Shown here in pieces: positions 1-7,587 of a stretch of DNA of 64,000 bases (positions are counted from its first letter, which is position 1; each line of letters begins with the position of its first letter). The stretch spans positions 2,232,001 to 2,296,000 of the forward strand of contig OY970394.1 of NCBI GenBank assembly GCA_963720475.1, given 5' to 3'. The position numbers and the translations under genes are program-made. Origin of the DNA: G963720475 sp963720475 (GTDB lineage: Bacteria > Actinomycetota > Thermoleophilia > Solirubrobacterales > Thermoleophilaceae). The notes beneath the pieces are model-generated. The model was not told the origin of the DNA. It was given only the letters and a program-made list of their open reading frames with translations, and did no database searches.

Positions 1-158
1 TGGTCGTTGATTGGAAGGAGATCGGCATACTCGATCGAGATCGGGGCTCGTAGCTGCGGAGACAGGTTGGCGGCGTAGACCAGGACATCACGACCACGAA
101 TCTCCTCGATGCGCTTGAGTTGAGCTTTCCGCTCCGTTTCAAGTTCATCGAAGTTCAT
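1..158 (-). CDS. SDH-type (Clp-fold) serine protease, N-terminal part
   Basis: This is the first 52 codons of a gene that leaves the window at its left edge. It starts at ATG 158-156 with only a weak purine-rich stretch upstream. The visible residues show a charged helix, then a 'RGRDVLVYAA' beta strand and 'EYADLLPI'. This order resembles the N-terminus of SDH/SppA-like serine proteases with the ClpP fold, which are often carried on plasmids and phages. No catalytic Ser or Lys is visible because the rest lies outside. It is divergent from the replication initiator, as expected for a mobile-element backbone. The family call rests on a short segment and is tentative. Confidence 0.45.
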   Translation of the reverse strand, partial: MNFDELETERKAQLKRIEEIRGRDVLVYAANLSPQLRAPISIEYADLLPIND

Positions 159-324
159 GCTCTTTTGAAGGTATTCGGAGTAGATCCCCATCGTCCTATG
201 GATGCTAGCGACCGCTCTGAGCGTCATCGCTGGCTAGCCCGTCGGTAGCAGGCGCCGTCACGCGCGCGGCGGCGAGCGCGCCAGCGCTCGTCGTCGGCCC
301 GCGCGGCGAGCGCTCGATCGTCAC

Positions 325-1407
325 TTGCGAAAAGACGGCGAGATCCGTGCGATTGACCTAGCTTCGATCGGTGAACCCCTTCCCCCGCGCCGATCATGGA
401 GTGGCCTGAGAGCCTCGCAGGCGCGCCGCGCCTGCGCTTCACTTGTCCGGCCGAGCGCCAGCGAGGCCGGAATAGCCAATCGGCAGGCGAGAGAAGCGTC
501 CGGTGAGCCCGACACGCGCCCGAGTGGCGCAGGCCATTCTCACCGGCAAGCAGCCCAGTGCCCAAGGTTCCGCGGTTTCTGGGCCTTCTCGGAAGACACC
601 GAGAAGGCCTACCCGCAGCGCTGCGGGCGCTGGGACTGCGAGCACTGTGGGAAGTGGAAGAAAGCGGCCGCCAGGATCGCCCTGGCCCGGGGCGTGAACG
701 ATGCCCTGCGCCGAGGCGAGTACGTCCGCTTCGTGACTTTGACCGACGCAACAGGTCAGCTCGACGTGGCCGAATGGACGCGGGCATGGAAGCGCCTGTC
801 GCTCCGCCTCTCCACGCCTCGAAAGGGTCGGAAGGCCCGGAACGAGAAGGGGCGGCTCGTCTGGAAGGAGCGCCGACGCCCGAAGTACCTCGACGCGGCG
901 GCTGTCGCGATCGAGGCGCACAGCTCGGGCTCGCTACACGCCCACGCGTTGCTGCTCGGCCGCTACATCCCTCAAGGCTGGCTGTCGGCGCAAGCCCGAG
1001 CGGTGGGCCTCGGCCGGATCACCTACATCACCGCGCTCAACCCCTCGCAGGCGACCTCGTGCGATATCGCCAACTACCTGGTCCCAGACGCGACAGCGTG
1101 GGAGGACCCGCTGAGAAAGATGACGATGGCCGCCTACCTGACGGCGAAGAAGCACGGCTTCGACGCGGTGGCGGCGCGAAGCAAGCAACGGGTACGCCCG
1201 CTTCGCTTCAGCCGGAACTGGCCCGCCCGTCCGGGAGACGGAGGCCCTCTCACGAAGGCTCACGAAGATTTGATCGAGCTGCTGTACGCCGACCAAGACG
1301 AGGACGACGGCCCTTTCGAGGTGTGGAACGAGACGGAACTAAGCGACGAGCTGGCCTTTGCCCGCCGACGAGCGCTCGCGAGGGCGGCCGTGTTCGAGGC
1401 TGCCTGA
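325..1407 (+). CDS. HUH-type rolling-circle replication initiator
   Basis: This is a likely replication initiator that nicks origin DNA to start rolling-circle replication of a plasmid or integrative element. Visible motifs, in order, are a zinc ribbon (Cys100, Cys105, Cys108, with Cys79 upstream), motif 1 'FVTLT' at about 136-140, the metal-binding HUH motif 'HAH' at 205-207, and motif 3 with candidate nicking Tyr251 in 'IANYL'. Phage and plasmid initiators of actinobacteria share this arrangement. The reading frame opens with TTG at 325, but the first 75 residues are low in conserved character, so the true start may lie further in. The gene sits between the protease fragment and the integrase, which suggests one element. 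Confidence 0.65.
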   Translation: MRKDGEIRAIDLASIGEPLPPRRSWSGLRASQARRACASLVRPSASEAGIANRQAREASGEPDTRPSGAGHSHRQAAQCPRFRGFWAFSEDTEKAYPQRCGRWDCEHCGKWKKAAARIALARGVNDALRRGEYVRFVTLTDATGQLDVAEWTRAWKRLSLRLSTPRKGRKARNEKGRLVWKERRRPKYLDAAAVAIEAHSSGSLHAHALLLGRYIPQGWLSAQARAVGLGRITYITALNPSQATSCDIANYLVPDATAWEDPLRKMTMAAYLTAKKHGFDAVAARSKQRVRPLRFSRNWPARPGDGGPLTKAHEDLIELLYADQDEDDGPFEVWNETELSDELAFARRRALARAAVFEAA

Positions 1408-1462
1408 GCAGCGTCGTAAGCGAACTTCCGGTCCCGCGCGAAAACTGCCCTACCTTCGGCGC

Positions 1463-1804
1463 ATGGGTCGCGGCAGCAGACGAAGCAACGACCGCGGCGC
1501 GGCTTTGACGCGTGGGACGGCTGGCGAGGGGCCAGCCGAACCGCGCGCGGAGGCCGTCGTCGTGTCAATCCACATCAGACCGAGCATGCTCGACCCCGAG
1601 CTCGTCGATGTCGAGCTCGAAGCGGCCGGTCACGGCACTCAAGGGCTTCCGGGCCTTCCTGTTCCCGAGGCGATCGGCCTCCACCTGTTGGCCGTGCCCT
1701 TCACGCTCGCCGCGCTGCGCTCCGTGCTCGACCGCGACCTCGCAAGAGGGATCGCCCGTGAGCTCAACGTGCCGTACGAGGGCCTTTCCGGGCCTTCCGA
1801 CTAA
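1463..1804 (+). CDS. hypothetical protein beside integrase
   Basis: A 113-residue protein of unknown function. It starts at ATG 1463, 55 nt after the replication initiator, and its TAA overlaps the integrase TAG on the other strand (shared CTAA at 1801-1804). The first 35 residues are basic and poor in order. The remainder has a coherent pattern, with 'IHIRPSMLDPELVDVELEAA' and then an amphipathic hydrophobic helix near residues 75-95. No family is recognised. The tight convergent packing supports it being a real gene of the element, but composition alone is not decisive. Confidence 0.4.
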   Translation: MGRGSRRSNDRGAALTRGTAGEGPAEPRAEAVVVSIHIRPSMLDPELVDVELEAAGHGTQGLPGLPVPEAIGLHLLAVPFTLAALRSVLDRDLARGIARELNVPYEGLSGPSD

Positions 1805-2955
1805 GCCGCATCGCGGTCGATGAAGTCCTGGAGGCGGCGACGCGAGATGTCCGCGAGTCCTTCGATCTCGTGGGTATATCGGATGAGCATCCGTGGCTCG
1901 GTGTGACCGGCCATCCGCATCGCGGTCCCGAGGTCCACATCAGCCGCCATCAGCATCGAGCAGAACGAGTGTCGAGCAATGTGCGGCGATACCGCGGGCA
2001 GCGCCGCTGCCTTCCAGGCTGCTCGTGCCGTTCGGCGAACCGTCGACCGGACGAACGGCTTGTCGGGGGCCCTACCGAAGACAAGCTCGTCGCCGCCTCG
2101 ACCGGTGCGGTTCTGGTGGTTGCGGAGATATGCCGCGAGGCGTGGGACCAGCATCACCTTGCGCATTCCCGCTGGCGACTTCGGCGTCTGAGGTCCGGCC
2201 GCGTCATCCCAGCCCTCGCGGACACCAATGCGATCGCGCGAGAACTCCACGTCAGACCACCTCAGCGCCTGCAACTCCGAGCTGCGGAGGCCCGCGTAGA
2301 AGGCGGTCGCCCACAGCGCCCGCTCTGCGCTCGGCAGCGCCTGGATGAGGCACTCTGCCTCCCGCGGCGATAGCGCGACGTCGCGAGCGTTGTCGCGCTG
2401 CGGCATCTCCAGCCCAGCCAGGACGTGCGCCTGCACGCCCTCGTAGCGATGGAGTGCACGCGCGAGGATGCGGCGCAGCGGATCGAGGGTGTTGTGGATC
2501 GTCGATGCCGCGAGACCTTGCCTCAGCAGCCTGTCTACGAGCTGCTGGACATCTGACAGCGTGATCTCGTCGAGGCGACGACGACCGAGAGCCGGCTTCA
2601 CGCGAAGCTCGAGCGCGCGGCGATAGCCGCGGATCGTGGAGGGCTTGTAGACCTTCCCTTTCCGGTCGCGGACCGAGCCGTCCACGGCGCCCTCGATGAA
2701 CTCCTCTGCGGCGACGTCGAGCGTCGGCGCCTGCGCCAGGCTCGGACCTCGACGGAAGCGGTCGAGGCGGTCCTGGCGCCAGTTGCGCGCTTGGTCGACC
2801 GACGGGAACCTCGGCCCGACGATCCGCTTGCCGGTGAACGGGTCCGTGCAGCGGCCCCTGTAAGACGGGACGCAGTTGCACTTCCGACCGCGCCGAGCAG
2901 GGCAGCCAGCGGCATGACGTACTTCGATCCCGCGAGGGGGGCGGTGCTGTGACAT
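1801..2955 (-). CDS. int: tyrosine recombinase / integrase
   Basis: A 384-residue site-specific recombinase that would integrate and excise the element. The C-terminal catalytic domain shows Arg224 in 'GLRSSE', Lys259, the 'HIAR' box with His325 and Arg328, His351 in 'AGHTEPRM', and the nucleophile Tyr360. The N-terminal third holds a Cys-containing basic segment (18-36) and a core-binding helical domain (about 75-185). The start is ATG 2955, with AAGGAG seven bases upstream and a TGATG overlap with the stop of the small upstream gene, so the two are translationally coupled. A tRNA-like sequence and terminator lie about 450 bp upstream, a usual position for an attachment site. Confidence 0.9.
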   Translation of the reverse strand: MSQHRPPRGIEVRHAAGCPARRGRKCNCVPSYRGRCTDPFTGKRIVGPRFPSVDQARNWRQDRLDRFRRGPSLAQAPTLDVAAEEFIEGAVDGSVRDRKGKVYKPSTIRGYRRALELRVKPALGRRRLDEITLSDVQQLVDRLLRQGLAASTIHNTLDPLRRILARALHRYEGVQAHVLAGLEMPQRDNARDVALSPREAECLIQALPSAERALWATAFYAGLRSSELQALRWSDVEFSRDRIGVREGWDDAAGPQTPKSPAGMRKVMLVPRLAAYLRNHQNRTGRGGDELVFGRAPDKPFVRSTVRRTARAAWKAAALPAVSPHIARHSFCSMLMAADVDLGTAMRMAGHTEPRMLIRYTHEIEGLADISRRRLQDFIDRDAA

Positions 2956-3149
2956 CAGTTGCTCCTTCGTGATTGGTCGATGACGAACTCCTCCAGGATC
3001 CGAACCGCCCAGCGTCGCTCGCGACCGACGTACACGCATCCGATGAAGGGACGGACGTAGAGGTCAAACGACTCAACCGACATCGACAGCGAGTGCGCAG
3101 CGTCCGCGCGGTTGAGCGCGATCTTGGGGGTCTGACCGGTGGGAGGCAT
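2955..3149 (-). CDS. small excisionase-like DNA-binding protein
   Basis: A 64-residue protein directly upstream of the integrase and overlapping its start (TGATG). It has an 'ALNRADAAHSLSMSVESFDLY' helical stretch (quoted loosely, with no full domain check possible) followed by a wing-like 'VYVGRERRWAVRILEEF'. That order is typical of MerR/excisionase winged-helix proteins of actinobacterial integrative elements. The start at ATG 3149 has GGAGAGG upstream. A second in-frame ATG at 3215, with an almost identical upstream sequence, would add 22 residues because this region is tandemly duplicated. Its likely job is to steer the integrase toward excision. Confidence 0.6.
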   Translation of the reverse strand: MPPTGQTPKIALNRADAAHSLSMSVESFDLYVRPFIGCVYVGRERRWAVRILEEFVIDQSRRSN

Positions 3150-3253
3150 TGCCTCTCCAACGTAGGTCTTCAGGCGCTGAGTACCGGCGGCGTTGAGGGG
3201 TTCAGAGGGAGGCATTGCCCCTCCAACGTAGGTCTTCAGACGCGGGGTACCGG
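3141..3253. repeat. imperfect 47-bp direct repeat, 66-bp period
   Basis: Copies at 3141-3187 and 3207-3253 differ at only a few positions and are spaced 66 bp apart. Each contains the complement of a ribosome binding site plus ATG of the small excisionase-like gene. The period is a multiple of three, so both starts share one frame. The segment also encodes the repeated peptide 'RLKTYVG(G/E)AMPP' if read through. Confidence 0.85.
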
Positions 3254-3360
3254 AGACCTCGCCGGTGGGCCAGCAGGTGGTCCACGACCGGCCCTCCCAG
3301 GCCTTCCCAGGCCCTCCCAGTCGAAGATGCGGGCAGCCGTTTTGCCGCGATTTAGCGCGA

Positions 3361-3424
3361 CATCCCGCTCCTAGAGCGGGATCGCCCGATTCCTGGGCGA
3401 CGGTTCGAATCCCCGTGGCGGTAC
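3361..3424 (+). other. tRNA-like 3' sequence, candidate attachment site
   Basis: There are three consecutive stems. An anticodon-arm-like hairpin at 3364-3380 has a 5-bp stem and 7-nt loop. A variable-arm-like hairpin runs from 3384 to 3399 (GCCC/GGGC core). A T-arm-like segment with GGTTCGAATCC lies at 3402-3412. The T stem pairs poorly, and no matching 5' acceptor or D arm with GG is present, so this is not an intact tRNA. The position close to the integrase module and just before a terminator fits a tRNA-derived att site left by integration. Confidence 0.4.
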
Positions 3425-3433
3425 TGAGGAATG

Positions 3434-3453
3434 CCCCGCTCAGGCGGGGTTTT
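3434..3453 (+). terminator. rho-independent terminator
   Basis: Perfect 6-bp GC stem CCCCGC/GCGGGG with a 4-nt loop followed by TTTT. It lies directly after the tRNA-like sequence, as a tRNA terminator would. Confidence 0.75.
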
Positions 3454-3521
3454 CCTTTGCCCGCGCCACACTGCGCGCCACACTGGGGCCACGGACGGAT
3501 CACGCGGGACAATCGGAACCG

Positions 3522-3875
3522 ATGCCTCAACGCCCCTGCCTCCGTTGCGGTGAGCTGACCACGGGGAGCTACTGTGCGCGTCACCAACCGGTGCGCCCCT
3601 CGCGCCAGACGCCGGGACGCGTCAACGCCAGTGCGTTTCGCGAGGCGGTGCTACGCCGGGCGGGCTACCGGTGCCAAGCGGTCGAGAACGGCAAGCGCTG
3701 TGAGGTCACGGACCCTCGCAAGCTCCAAGCGCACCACCTGCTCCCGCTCCGGCAGGACGGGACGAACGATGCGGCGAATGGCATCGCCCTGTGCCGTCGG
3801 CATCACGAGCTGGTCGAGCGGTCGGGGCAGCGTGCGCAAGCTCACGCTCATCCGCGCTTCTCCCGCTACGGTTAG
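3522..3875 (+). CDS. HNH endonuclease
   Basis: A 117-residue HNH nuclease. N-terminal Cys pairs ('CLRCG' and 'YCARH') form a probable zinc knuckle. The catalytic region shows 'LQAHHLLPL' followed by Asn in 'DAANGIALC' and a final 'RRHH', which is the His-Asn-His order with structural zinc. Small HNH proteins of this size commonly sit next to terminase genes in phage packaging modules. A terminase fragment lies 1.3 kb downstream, so this is probably prophage material. GACAAT lies 8 nt before the ATG and no Shine-Dalgarno sequence is visible. Confidence 0.8.
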   Translation: MPQRPCLRCGELTTGSYCARHQPVRPSRQTPGRVNASAFREAVLRRAGYRCQAVENGKRCEVTDPRKLQAHHLLPLRQDGTNDAANGIALCRRHHELVERSGQRAQAHAHPRFSRYG

Positions 3876-3955
3876 CGAACACGGGCGCTCAGCCTTCCGC
3901 GCGAGCACCGCACACCGGGAGGTAGGTGGGCGTTCCGAACCCAATCGGGAGGTCC

Positions 3956-4642
3956 ATGATGCTCCGCAAGCTCCGTCCGCGCTCGGCCTACGACGTTGTG
4001 GCGCTGCTCGCCCTCTTCGTCGCGCTCGGCGGTACCGCCTACGCGGTCAACACGATCGGCAGCGACGACGTCATCGACGACTCGCTGACCTCGTCCGACA
4101 TCAAGAACCTCACCGTCGGCACGAACGACCTGGCGATTGACTCCGTCTGGGGCAGCCGCATCCGCGACAACGCAATCCTCAGCGCCCACGTCGTGGACAA
4201 CGTGCTGAACGGCAACGACATCGACGAGGCGACGCTCAGGGCCGCGCGCACGGTGGCTCGGGCACGCCAGAGCGCCGGGTCTGTCTCAAGTGCCGCGAGC
4301 GGGACCGAAGTAACCGTGCCCCTCACGGGCAACAGGTGGACGCAACTCAACGACGAGACGGATCAGTTCTTCGGCGAGGCCACAGTGACGCCTCCACCCA
4401 CTTGCGGTGGCTCTGGCTCCGGGATCCTGTATGTATTCCTCGACGGGGTCGTCATCTCCAGCGCGACTCTGGTCTCAATCCAACCCGGCACGCTGACGCT
4501 CCCCCTCAACTTCTCGCTCGGCAAGGTCAGCCCGGGGACGAACATGTCCCGGGAGCTGACCGCCAAGATCCGCGACAACTGCAGCGGAAGCGAGAACTTC
4601 TCGGTCTCGAACCTGAAGGTCGACGTCCTAGGCACCAGGTAA
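3956..4642 (+). CDS. secreted/anchored paralogue of the 'GSDDVIDDSL' family
   Basis: A 228-residue protein of the same family as the three tandem genes at 6145-8304. It has an N-terminal hydrophobic segment ('VVALLALFVALGGTAYA'), then short repeats of about 11 residues with the pattern small-x-Asp-hydrophobic. Examples are 'GSDDVIDDSL', 'SSDIKNL', 'TNDLAI' and 'RDNAIL', ending in 'HVVDNVL'. The C-terminal half is a beta-rich domain with paired Cys. GGGAGG lies just upstream of two adjacent ATGs (3956, 3959). A strong terminator follows. No function is known to me. The gene is isolated from its relatives by phage-type genes. Confidence 0.7.
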   Translation: MMLRKLRPRSAYDVVALLALFVALGGTAYAVNTIGSDDVIDDSLTSSDIKNLTVGTNDLAIDSVWGSRIRDNAILSAHVVDNVLNGNDIDEATLRAARTVARARQSAGSVSSAASGTEVTVPLTGNRWTQLNDETDQFFGEATVTPPPTCGGSGSGILYVFLDGVVISSATLVSIQPGTLTLPLNFSLGKVSPGTNMSRELTAKIRDNCSGSENFSVSNLKVDVLGTR

Positions 4643-4655
4643 CCCTCTGCTTTGT

Positions 4656-4695
4656 AGCAACGAGAGGGGCCGTGTGCCCGCCTCGTTGCTTTTTT
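4656..4695 (+). terminator. rho-independent terminator
   Basis: Inverted repeat AGCAACGAG (4656-4664) and CTCGTTGCT (4682-4690) followed by a run of T. It ends the transcript of the preceding secreted-family gene. Confidence 0.85.
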
Positions 4696-4763
4696 GAGGC
4701 GTGATCCGCATATGCGCGCCTAGAGCGCTTTTTGAATGCGCCAGGCGCGATACTGCGCGGGCG

Positions 4764-5168
4764 ATGTCCGAGGAGAACGTGGAGGTCGTGCGGGCCCACC
4801 TCGTCGCGTTGAACGAGCGTGACCTGGATGGCTACCTCGACACCTGTACTGATGACGTCGAGTTGTGGTCGCTGCTCTCGGCGGTCGAGGGGCCTTATGT
4901 AGGTCCAGACGGCATCCGACGTCTCTTCCACGACATTGGAGACGCGGCTCCGGATTCCGCGAACGACGTCGTGCGCTTGGAGGCGGTCGGCGCTGACCGC
5001 GTCCTTTCTGTCGAACGCTGGCGAGCGAGCGGACGATCGAGCGGAGTCGGCACAGACCAGGAATTTACGATCGGGACGGTCTACGAGTTCGCGAACGACA
5101 AGATCAAACGCATTCATGTGTTTGGTGATCTGAACGAGGCCCTCGAAGCCGTGGGGCTGTCGGAGTAG
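4764..5168 (+). CDS. SnoaL/NTF2-like protein
   Basis: A 134-residue single-domain protein of the SnoaL-like NTF2 superfamily. The opening 'MSEENVEVVRAHLVALNERDLDGYL' type helix pair (shown in part) and the strand with 'DDVELWSL' are typical. So are the central 'GPDGIRRLF' and the closing 'VYEFANDKIKRIHVF' sheet. Such proteins act as small-molecule isomerases or hydrolases, or as binding domains, and the substrate cannot be read from sequence. A possible -10 GATACT lies 9 nt before the ATG. Its stop is two bases from that of the terminase fragment on the other strand. Confidence 0.8.
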   Translation: MSEENVEVVRAHLVALNERDLDGYLDTCTDDVELWSLLSAVEGPYVGPDGIRRLFHDIGDAAPDSANDVVRLEAVGADRVLSVERWRASGRSSGVGTDQEFTIGTVYEFANDKIKRIHVFGDLNEALEAVGLSE

Positions 5169-5170
5169 GT

Positions 5171-5755
5171 CTAGAGCCAGCCGACCAAGCGCACCGGCTC
5201 GGGCCGACGCTCCGCACGCTCTAGCGCCATCGCCAGGGCCACGAGAGCGTCGATGGGCGAGCTGCGGTCGGGCTTGTCGAGCCGCCACCCGCGTCGCCCG
5301 TGGCGCTGCACAGCGTTCGCCGCGTGCACGGCCAGCTCGCGGTCGGGTGGCAGAGTGATCCGGCCCTCCACGATGGCCTCCCGGAGCCGCTGACTCGCGG
5401 GGACCATCCGAACGTCCGTCTGCGGGAACTGAACCGCGACTAGGCCCTCGCGCTCCAATTCGAGCGCGGCTTGCCCGAATCGCCAGGGGTCATAGATGCA
5501 CTCGGCCACGGAGTAGGTCGCGGCCAGCTCGCGCACCTGATCGGCGGCGCGCAGCACGCCTTCCTCGCCCTCGAAAATCGCACAGCCGACTTGCAGCGAC
5601 TCGTTCACCCAAACGACTGCCGTGGCGCTGCGCTCCCCGCCAACATCGACGCCGATCCACACGCGCTCGCCCGGCTCGAAAGTCGGCTCGCCCACGCACC
5701 GCTGGCGGTACTGCCGAAACGGGCCCCGGCAGGGCGCCGAGCCCTTGCTTTGTCG
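5171..5755 (-). pseudogene. phage terminase large subunit, nuclease-domain remnant
   Basis: Only the C-terminal RNase H-like nuclease domain of a phage packaging ATPase-nuclease is present. 'WIGVDVGG' carries the first metal-binding Asp, 'CIYDPWRFGQ' is the typical second strand, and 'SPIDALVALAMA' carries the last Asp. The Walker ATPase half is missing. The frame is open for 20 codons upstream of the first usable start (GTG 5695), with 'PFRQYRQRCVGE' resembling the linker between terminase domains. It then meets the TAG of the upstream lipoprotein gene in the same frame. This looks like a deletion junction in a decayed prophage. Confidence 0.7.
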
Positions 5756-6070
5756 CTACTCGCCGCCGCCGGGCCCTAGCGCCTCGCATCGCGCCAAGGC
5801 CGCTTCCTTCGCCTTGCCCGTCAAGCCGGAGTCCTCGACCCCCTCCGTGCACTGCTTGACGACCTCCTCGGTCTGGACGGGCACCTCGCGGGTGTCGGTC
5901 GGCACCGACGGCGTCGTCTCTGGGGTCGTCTCCGGCGTAGTCCCAGTGGTCGTCTCCGCGGGCGTGGTGCCCGTGTTGTCGCTCTTCTTGTCGTCGTCGT
6001 CTCCACATGCGACGACGCCAAGGCTGAGTGTGAGCGCAACAACGAGCACTACCGGCAGCCGTCTCTTCAT
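5756..6070 (-). CDS. small acidic lipoprotein
   Basis: A 104-residue putative lipoprotein. The signal peptide ends in a lipobox ('LGVVAC', Cys about residue 22), followed by an Asp run, a Thr/Pro/Glu-rich linker and a short helical tail with two Cys ('QCTEGVED', 'RCEALG'). GGGAG lies 8 nt before the ATG. A longer paralogue with the same plan is at 10222-10638. The tail resembles small Cys-paired helical domains of unknown role. The stop codon is in frame with the terminase remnant that follows. Confidence 0.75.
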   Translation of the reverse strand: MKRRLPVVLVVALTLSLGVVACGDDDDKKSDNTGTTPAETTTGTTPETTPETTPSVPTDTREVPVQTEEVVKQCTEGVEDSGLTGKAKEAALARCEALGPGGGE

Positions 6071-6144
6071 CTGGATATCTCCCTGGGATCGCGAGCGTGC
6101 GAGGTCGGCACCCTACCGCTGAGTTCGAATTGTCGGGGCAGGGC

Positions 6145-6858
6145 TCAGTTGGCCGGCGCCAGCGTCAGGCGCGCAGGGCCGACGAAAGTGTTGAAGCCGT
6201 CGTTGGCGATGCCGAGCGTGAACTTGAGCGACAGCGCCTCGTCTGTCGCCGCCGGAGCCGGCGGCACCAGATCGAAGCACTGCGTGGTCGTGTTGTCGCG
6301 GTCGGTCGTGTCCGAGGCAATCACCGTGGTCGCCCCGCCATAGGCACGACGCAGTTCGACTGAGTCGAGCTTGTTGGTCATCGCCATCGTCCGGAAGCAG
6401 TAATTGACCTTCGTGACGGCAAGATCGCGGCCGTAGAGCACCGACTGGCGTCCGAGCGGAAGCACGACCTCGCGCGAGCCGGGGCCCGCGGACAGGATCT
6501 CGCCGCTCATGTCGGGTAGCGCAATCACCGACGCGTCGCCGTTGGGGGCAAACAGCTTCCCTCCGGAGTAGGTGTGCTCGGCGGACCCGGTCAGCTTCTC
6601 TCCGGTGAGGGCGTTATCGACGACATGAGAGGCGACGATGCCGTTGTCGCGGATGCGGCTGCCGAAGACGGCTCCGATTGCGATGTCATCGGTCGCGACC
6701 TCGCGGTTCTTGATGTCCTGCGAGAGCAACGACTCGTTGATGACGTCGCCGGAGCCGACCGTGTTGAGCGCGTAGGCGGTGCCGCCGGCGAGCGCGACGA
6801 ACAGCGCGAGAGACGCGAGCGCGTTCGTGAAGCTCAGGTGTCGGCGCAAGGCGTTCAT
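6145..6858 (-). CDS. secreted-family paralogue, tandem copy 3
   Basis: A 237-residue protein, last of three tandem paralogues. An N-terminal hydrophobic segment ('ASLALFVALAGGTAYA') is followed by Asp/Ser-rich short repeats ('SGDVINESLL', 'SQDIKNREV', 'DDIAIGAV', 'RDNGIV', 'HVVDNAL'). A beta-rich C-terminal domain has Cys in 'NYCFR' and 'QCFDL'. The ATG follows the TGA of the preceding copy directly, with GGGGAG upstream, so translation is probably coupled. The conserved N-terminal repeat against a more variable C-terminus suggests a shared surface scaffold with different ligands. No function is recognised. Confidence 0.75.
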   Translation of the reverse strand: MNALRRHLSFTNALASLALFVALAGGTAYALNTVGSGDVINESLLSQDIKNREVATDDIAIGAVFGSRIRDNGIVASHVVDNALTGEKLTGSAEHTYSGGKLFAPNGDASVIALPDMSGEILSAGPGSREVVLPLGRQSVLYGRDLAVTKVNYCFRTMAMTNKLDSVELRRAYGGATTVIASDTTDRDNTTTQCFDLVPPAPAATDEALSLKFTLGIANDGFNTFVGPARLTLAPAN

Positions 6859-7578
6859 TCAGCTCCCCGGTTTCAGCGTTATGCGCGCGGGCCCGAGGAA
6901 GACGTTCTGCCCGGAGCTGCCGTAGGTGATGTCGAACTTGAGCAGCAGCGCCTCGTTGGTCGACACCGGACTGTCGGGAGTGAGGTCGAAGCACTGCGCG
7001 GACGTGTTGGTTCGATCCGTGTCGTCGAACGCGACCAGCGCCGTCGGGCCGCCGTAGGTCCGCTGCAGCTCGACGCGCGTGAGCAGGTTGGCGGCGTCGT
7101 TGGTCCGGAAGCAGTAGTTCACCTTCTCGACGTCGAGATCGCGCCCGTGGAGGCTCGCGGGCCGGTTGAGCGGCAGGATCACCGAATGGGTCCCGGCGCT
7201 CAGCGAGGTGATCTGACTGGTCAGGTCCTCGAGGGGCGTGGCGAACGCCACTACCGGGCTGACCACGAAAGCGTCCGTGCCCGTCGTGGTCAGCTCGGCG
7301 TTGCCGTTGAACTCGCTACCCGTCAGCGTGTTGTCGACGACGTGGGCGGCGAGGATCGCGTTGTCACGGAAGCGCGTGCCGAAGACCGCGCCCAGCCCGA
7401 GGTCATCGGTCGCGACCTCGCGGTTCTTGATGTCCTGCGAGAGCAGCGACTCGTTGATGACGTCGCCGGAGCCGACCGTGTTGAGCGCGTAGGCGGTGCC
7501 GCCGGCGAGCGCGACGAACAGGGTCAGCGCCGAGACGACGTTGGCGTAGCTGAGGCGGGCTCGGAGCCTTGCGCGCAT
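6859..7578 (-). CDS. secreted-family paralogue, tandem copy 2
   Basis: A 239-residue middle member of the tandem triplet. It has the same architecture as its neighbours: a hydrophobic N-terminal segment, a nearly identical repeat block ('GSGDVINESLLSQDIKN'), then a beta-rich region with conserved 'NYCFRTND' and 'QCFDL' Cys residues and a 'FLGPARITL' ending. GGGAGG precedes the ATG. Only 9 bp separate it from the upstream copy, so the three genes form one operon. At DNA level the segment around the repeat block is close to identical among copies, which points to recent duplication or gene conversion. Confidence 0.75.
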   Translation of the reverse strand: MRARLRARLSYANVVSALTLFVALAGGTAYALNTVGSGDVINESLLSQDIKNREVATDDLGLGAVFGTRFRDNAILAAHVVDNTLTGSEFNGNAELTTTGTDAFVVSPVVAFATPLEDLTSQITSLSAGTHSVILPLNRPASLHGRDLDVEKVNYCFRTNDAANLLTRVELQRTYGGPTALVAFDDTDRTNTSAQCFDLTPDSPVSTNEALLLKFDITYGSSGQNVFLGPARITLKPGS

Positions 7579-7587
7579 CGGCCTCCC

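Noticed and set aside
3300..3424. Intact tRNA gene before the terminator
   Set aside because: No 5' acceptor strand complementary to the 3' end, no D-loop GG and a mismatched T stem. It is kept only as a tRNA-like fragment.
5171..5695. Complete stand-alone nuclease starting at GTG 5695
   Set aside because: The frame and terminase-like residues continue upstream of that GTG to the neighbouring stop codon, so this is better read as a truncated terminase.
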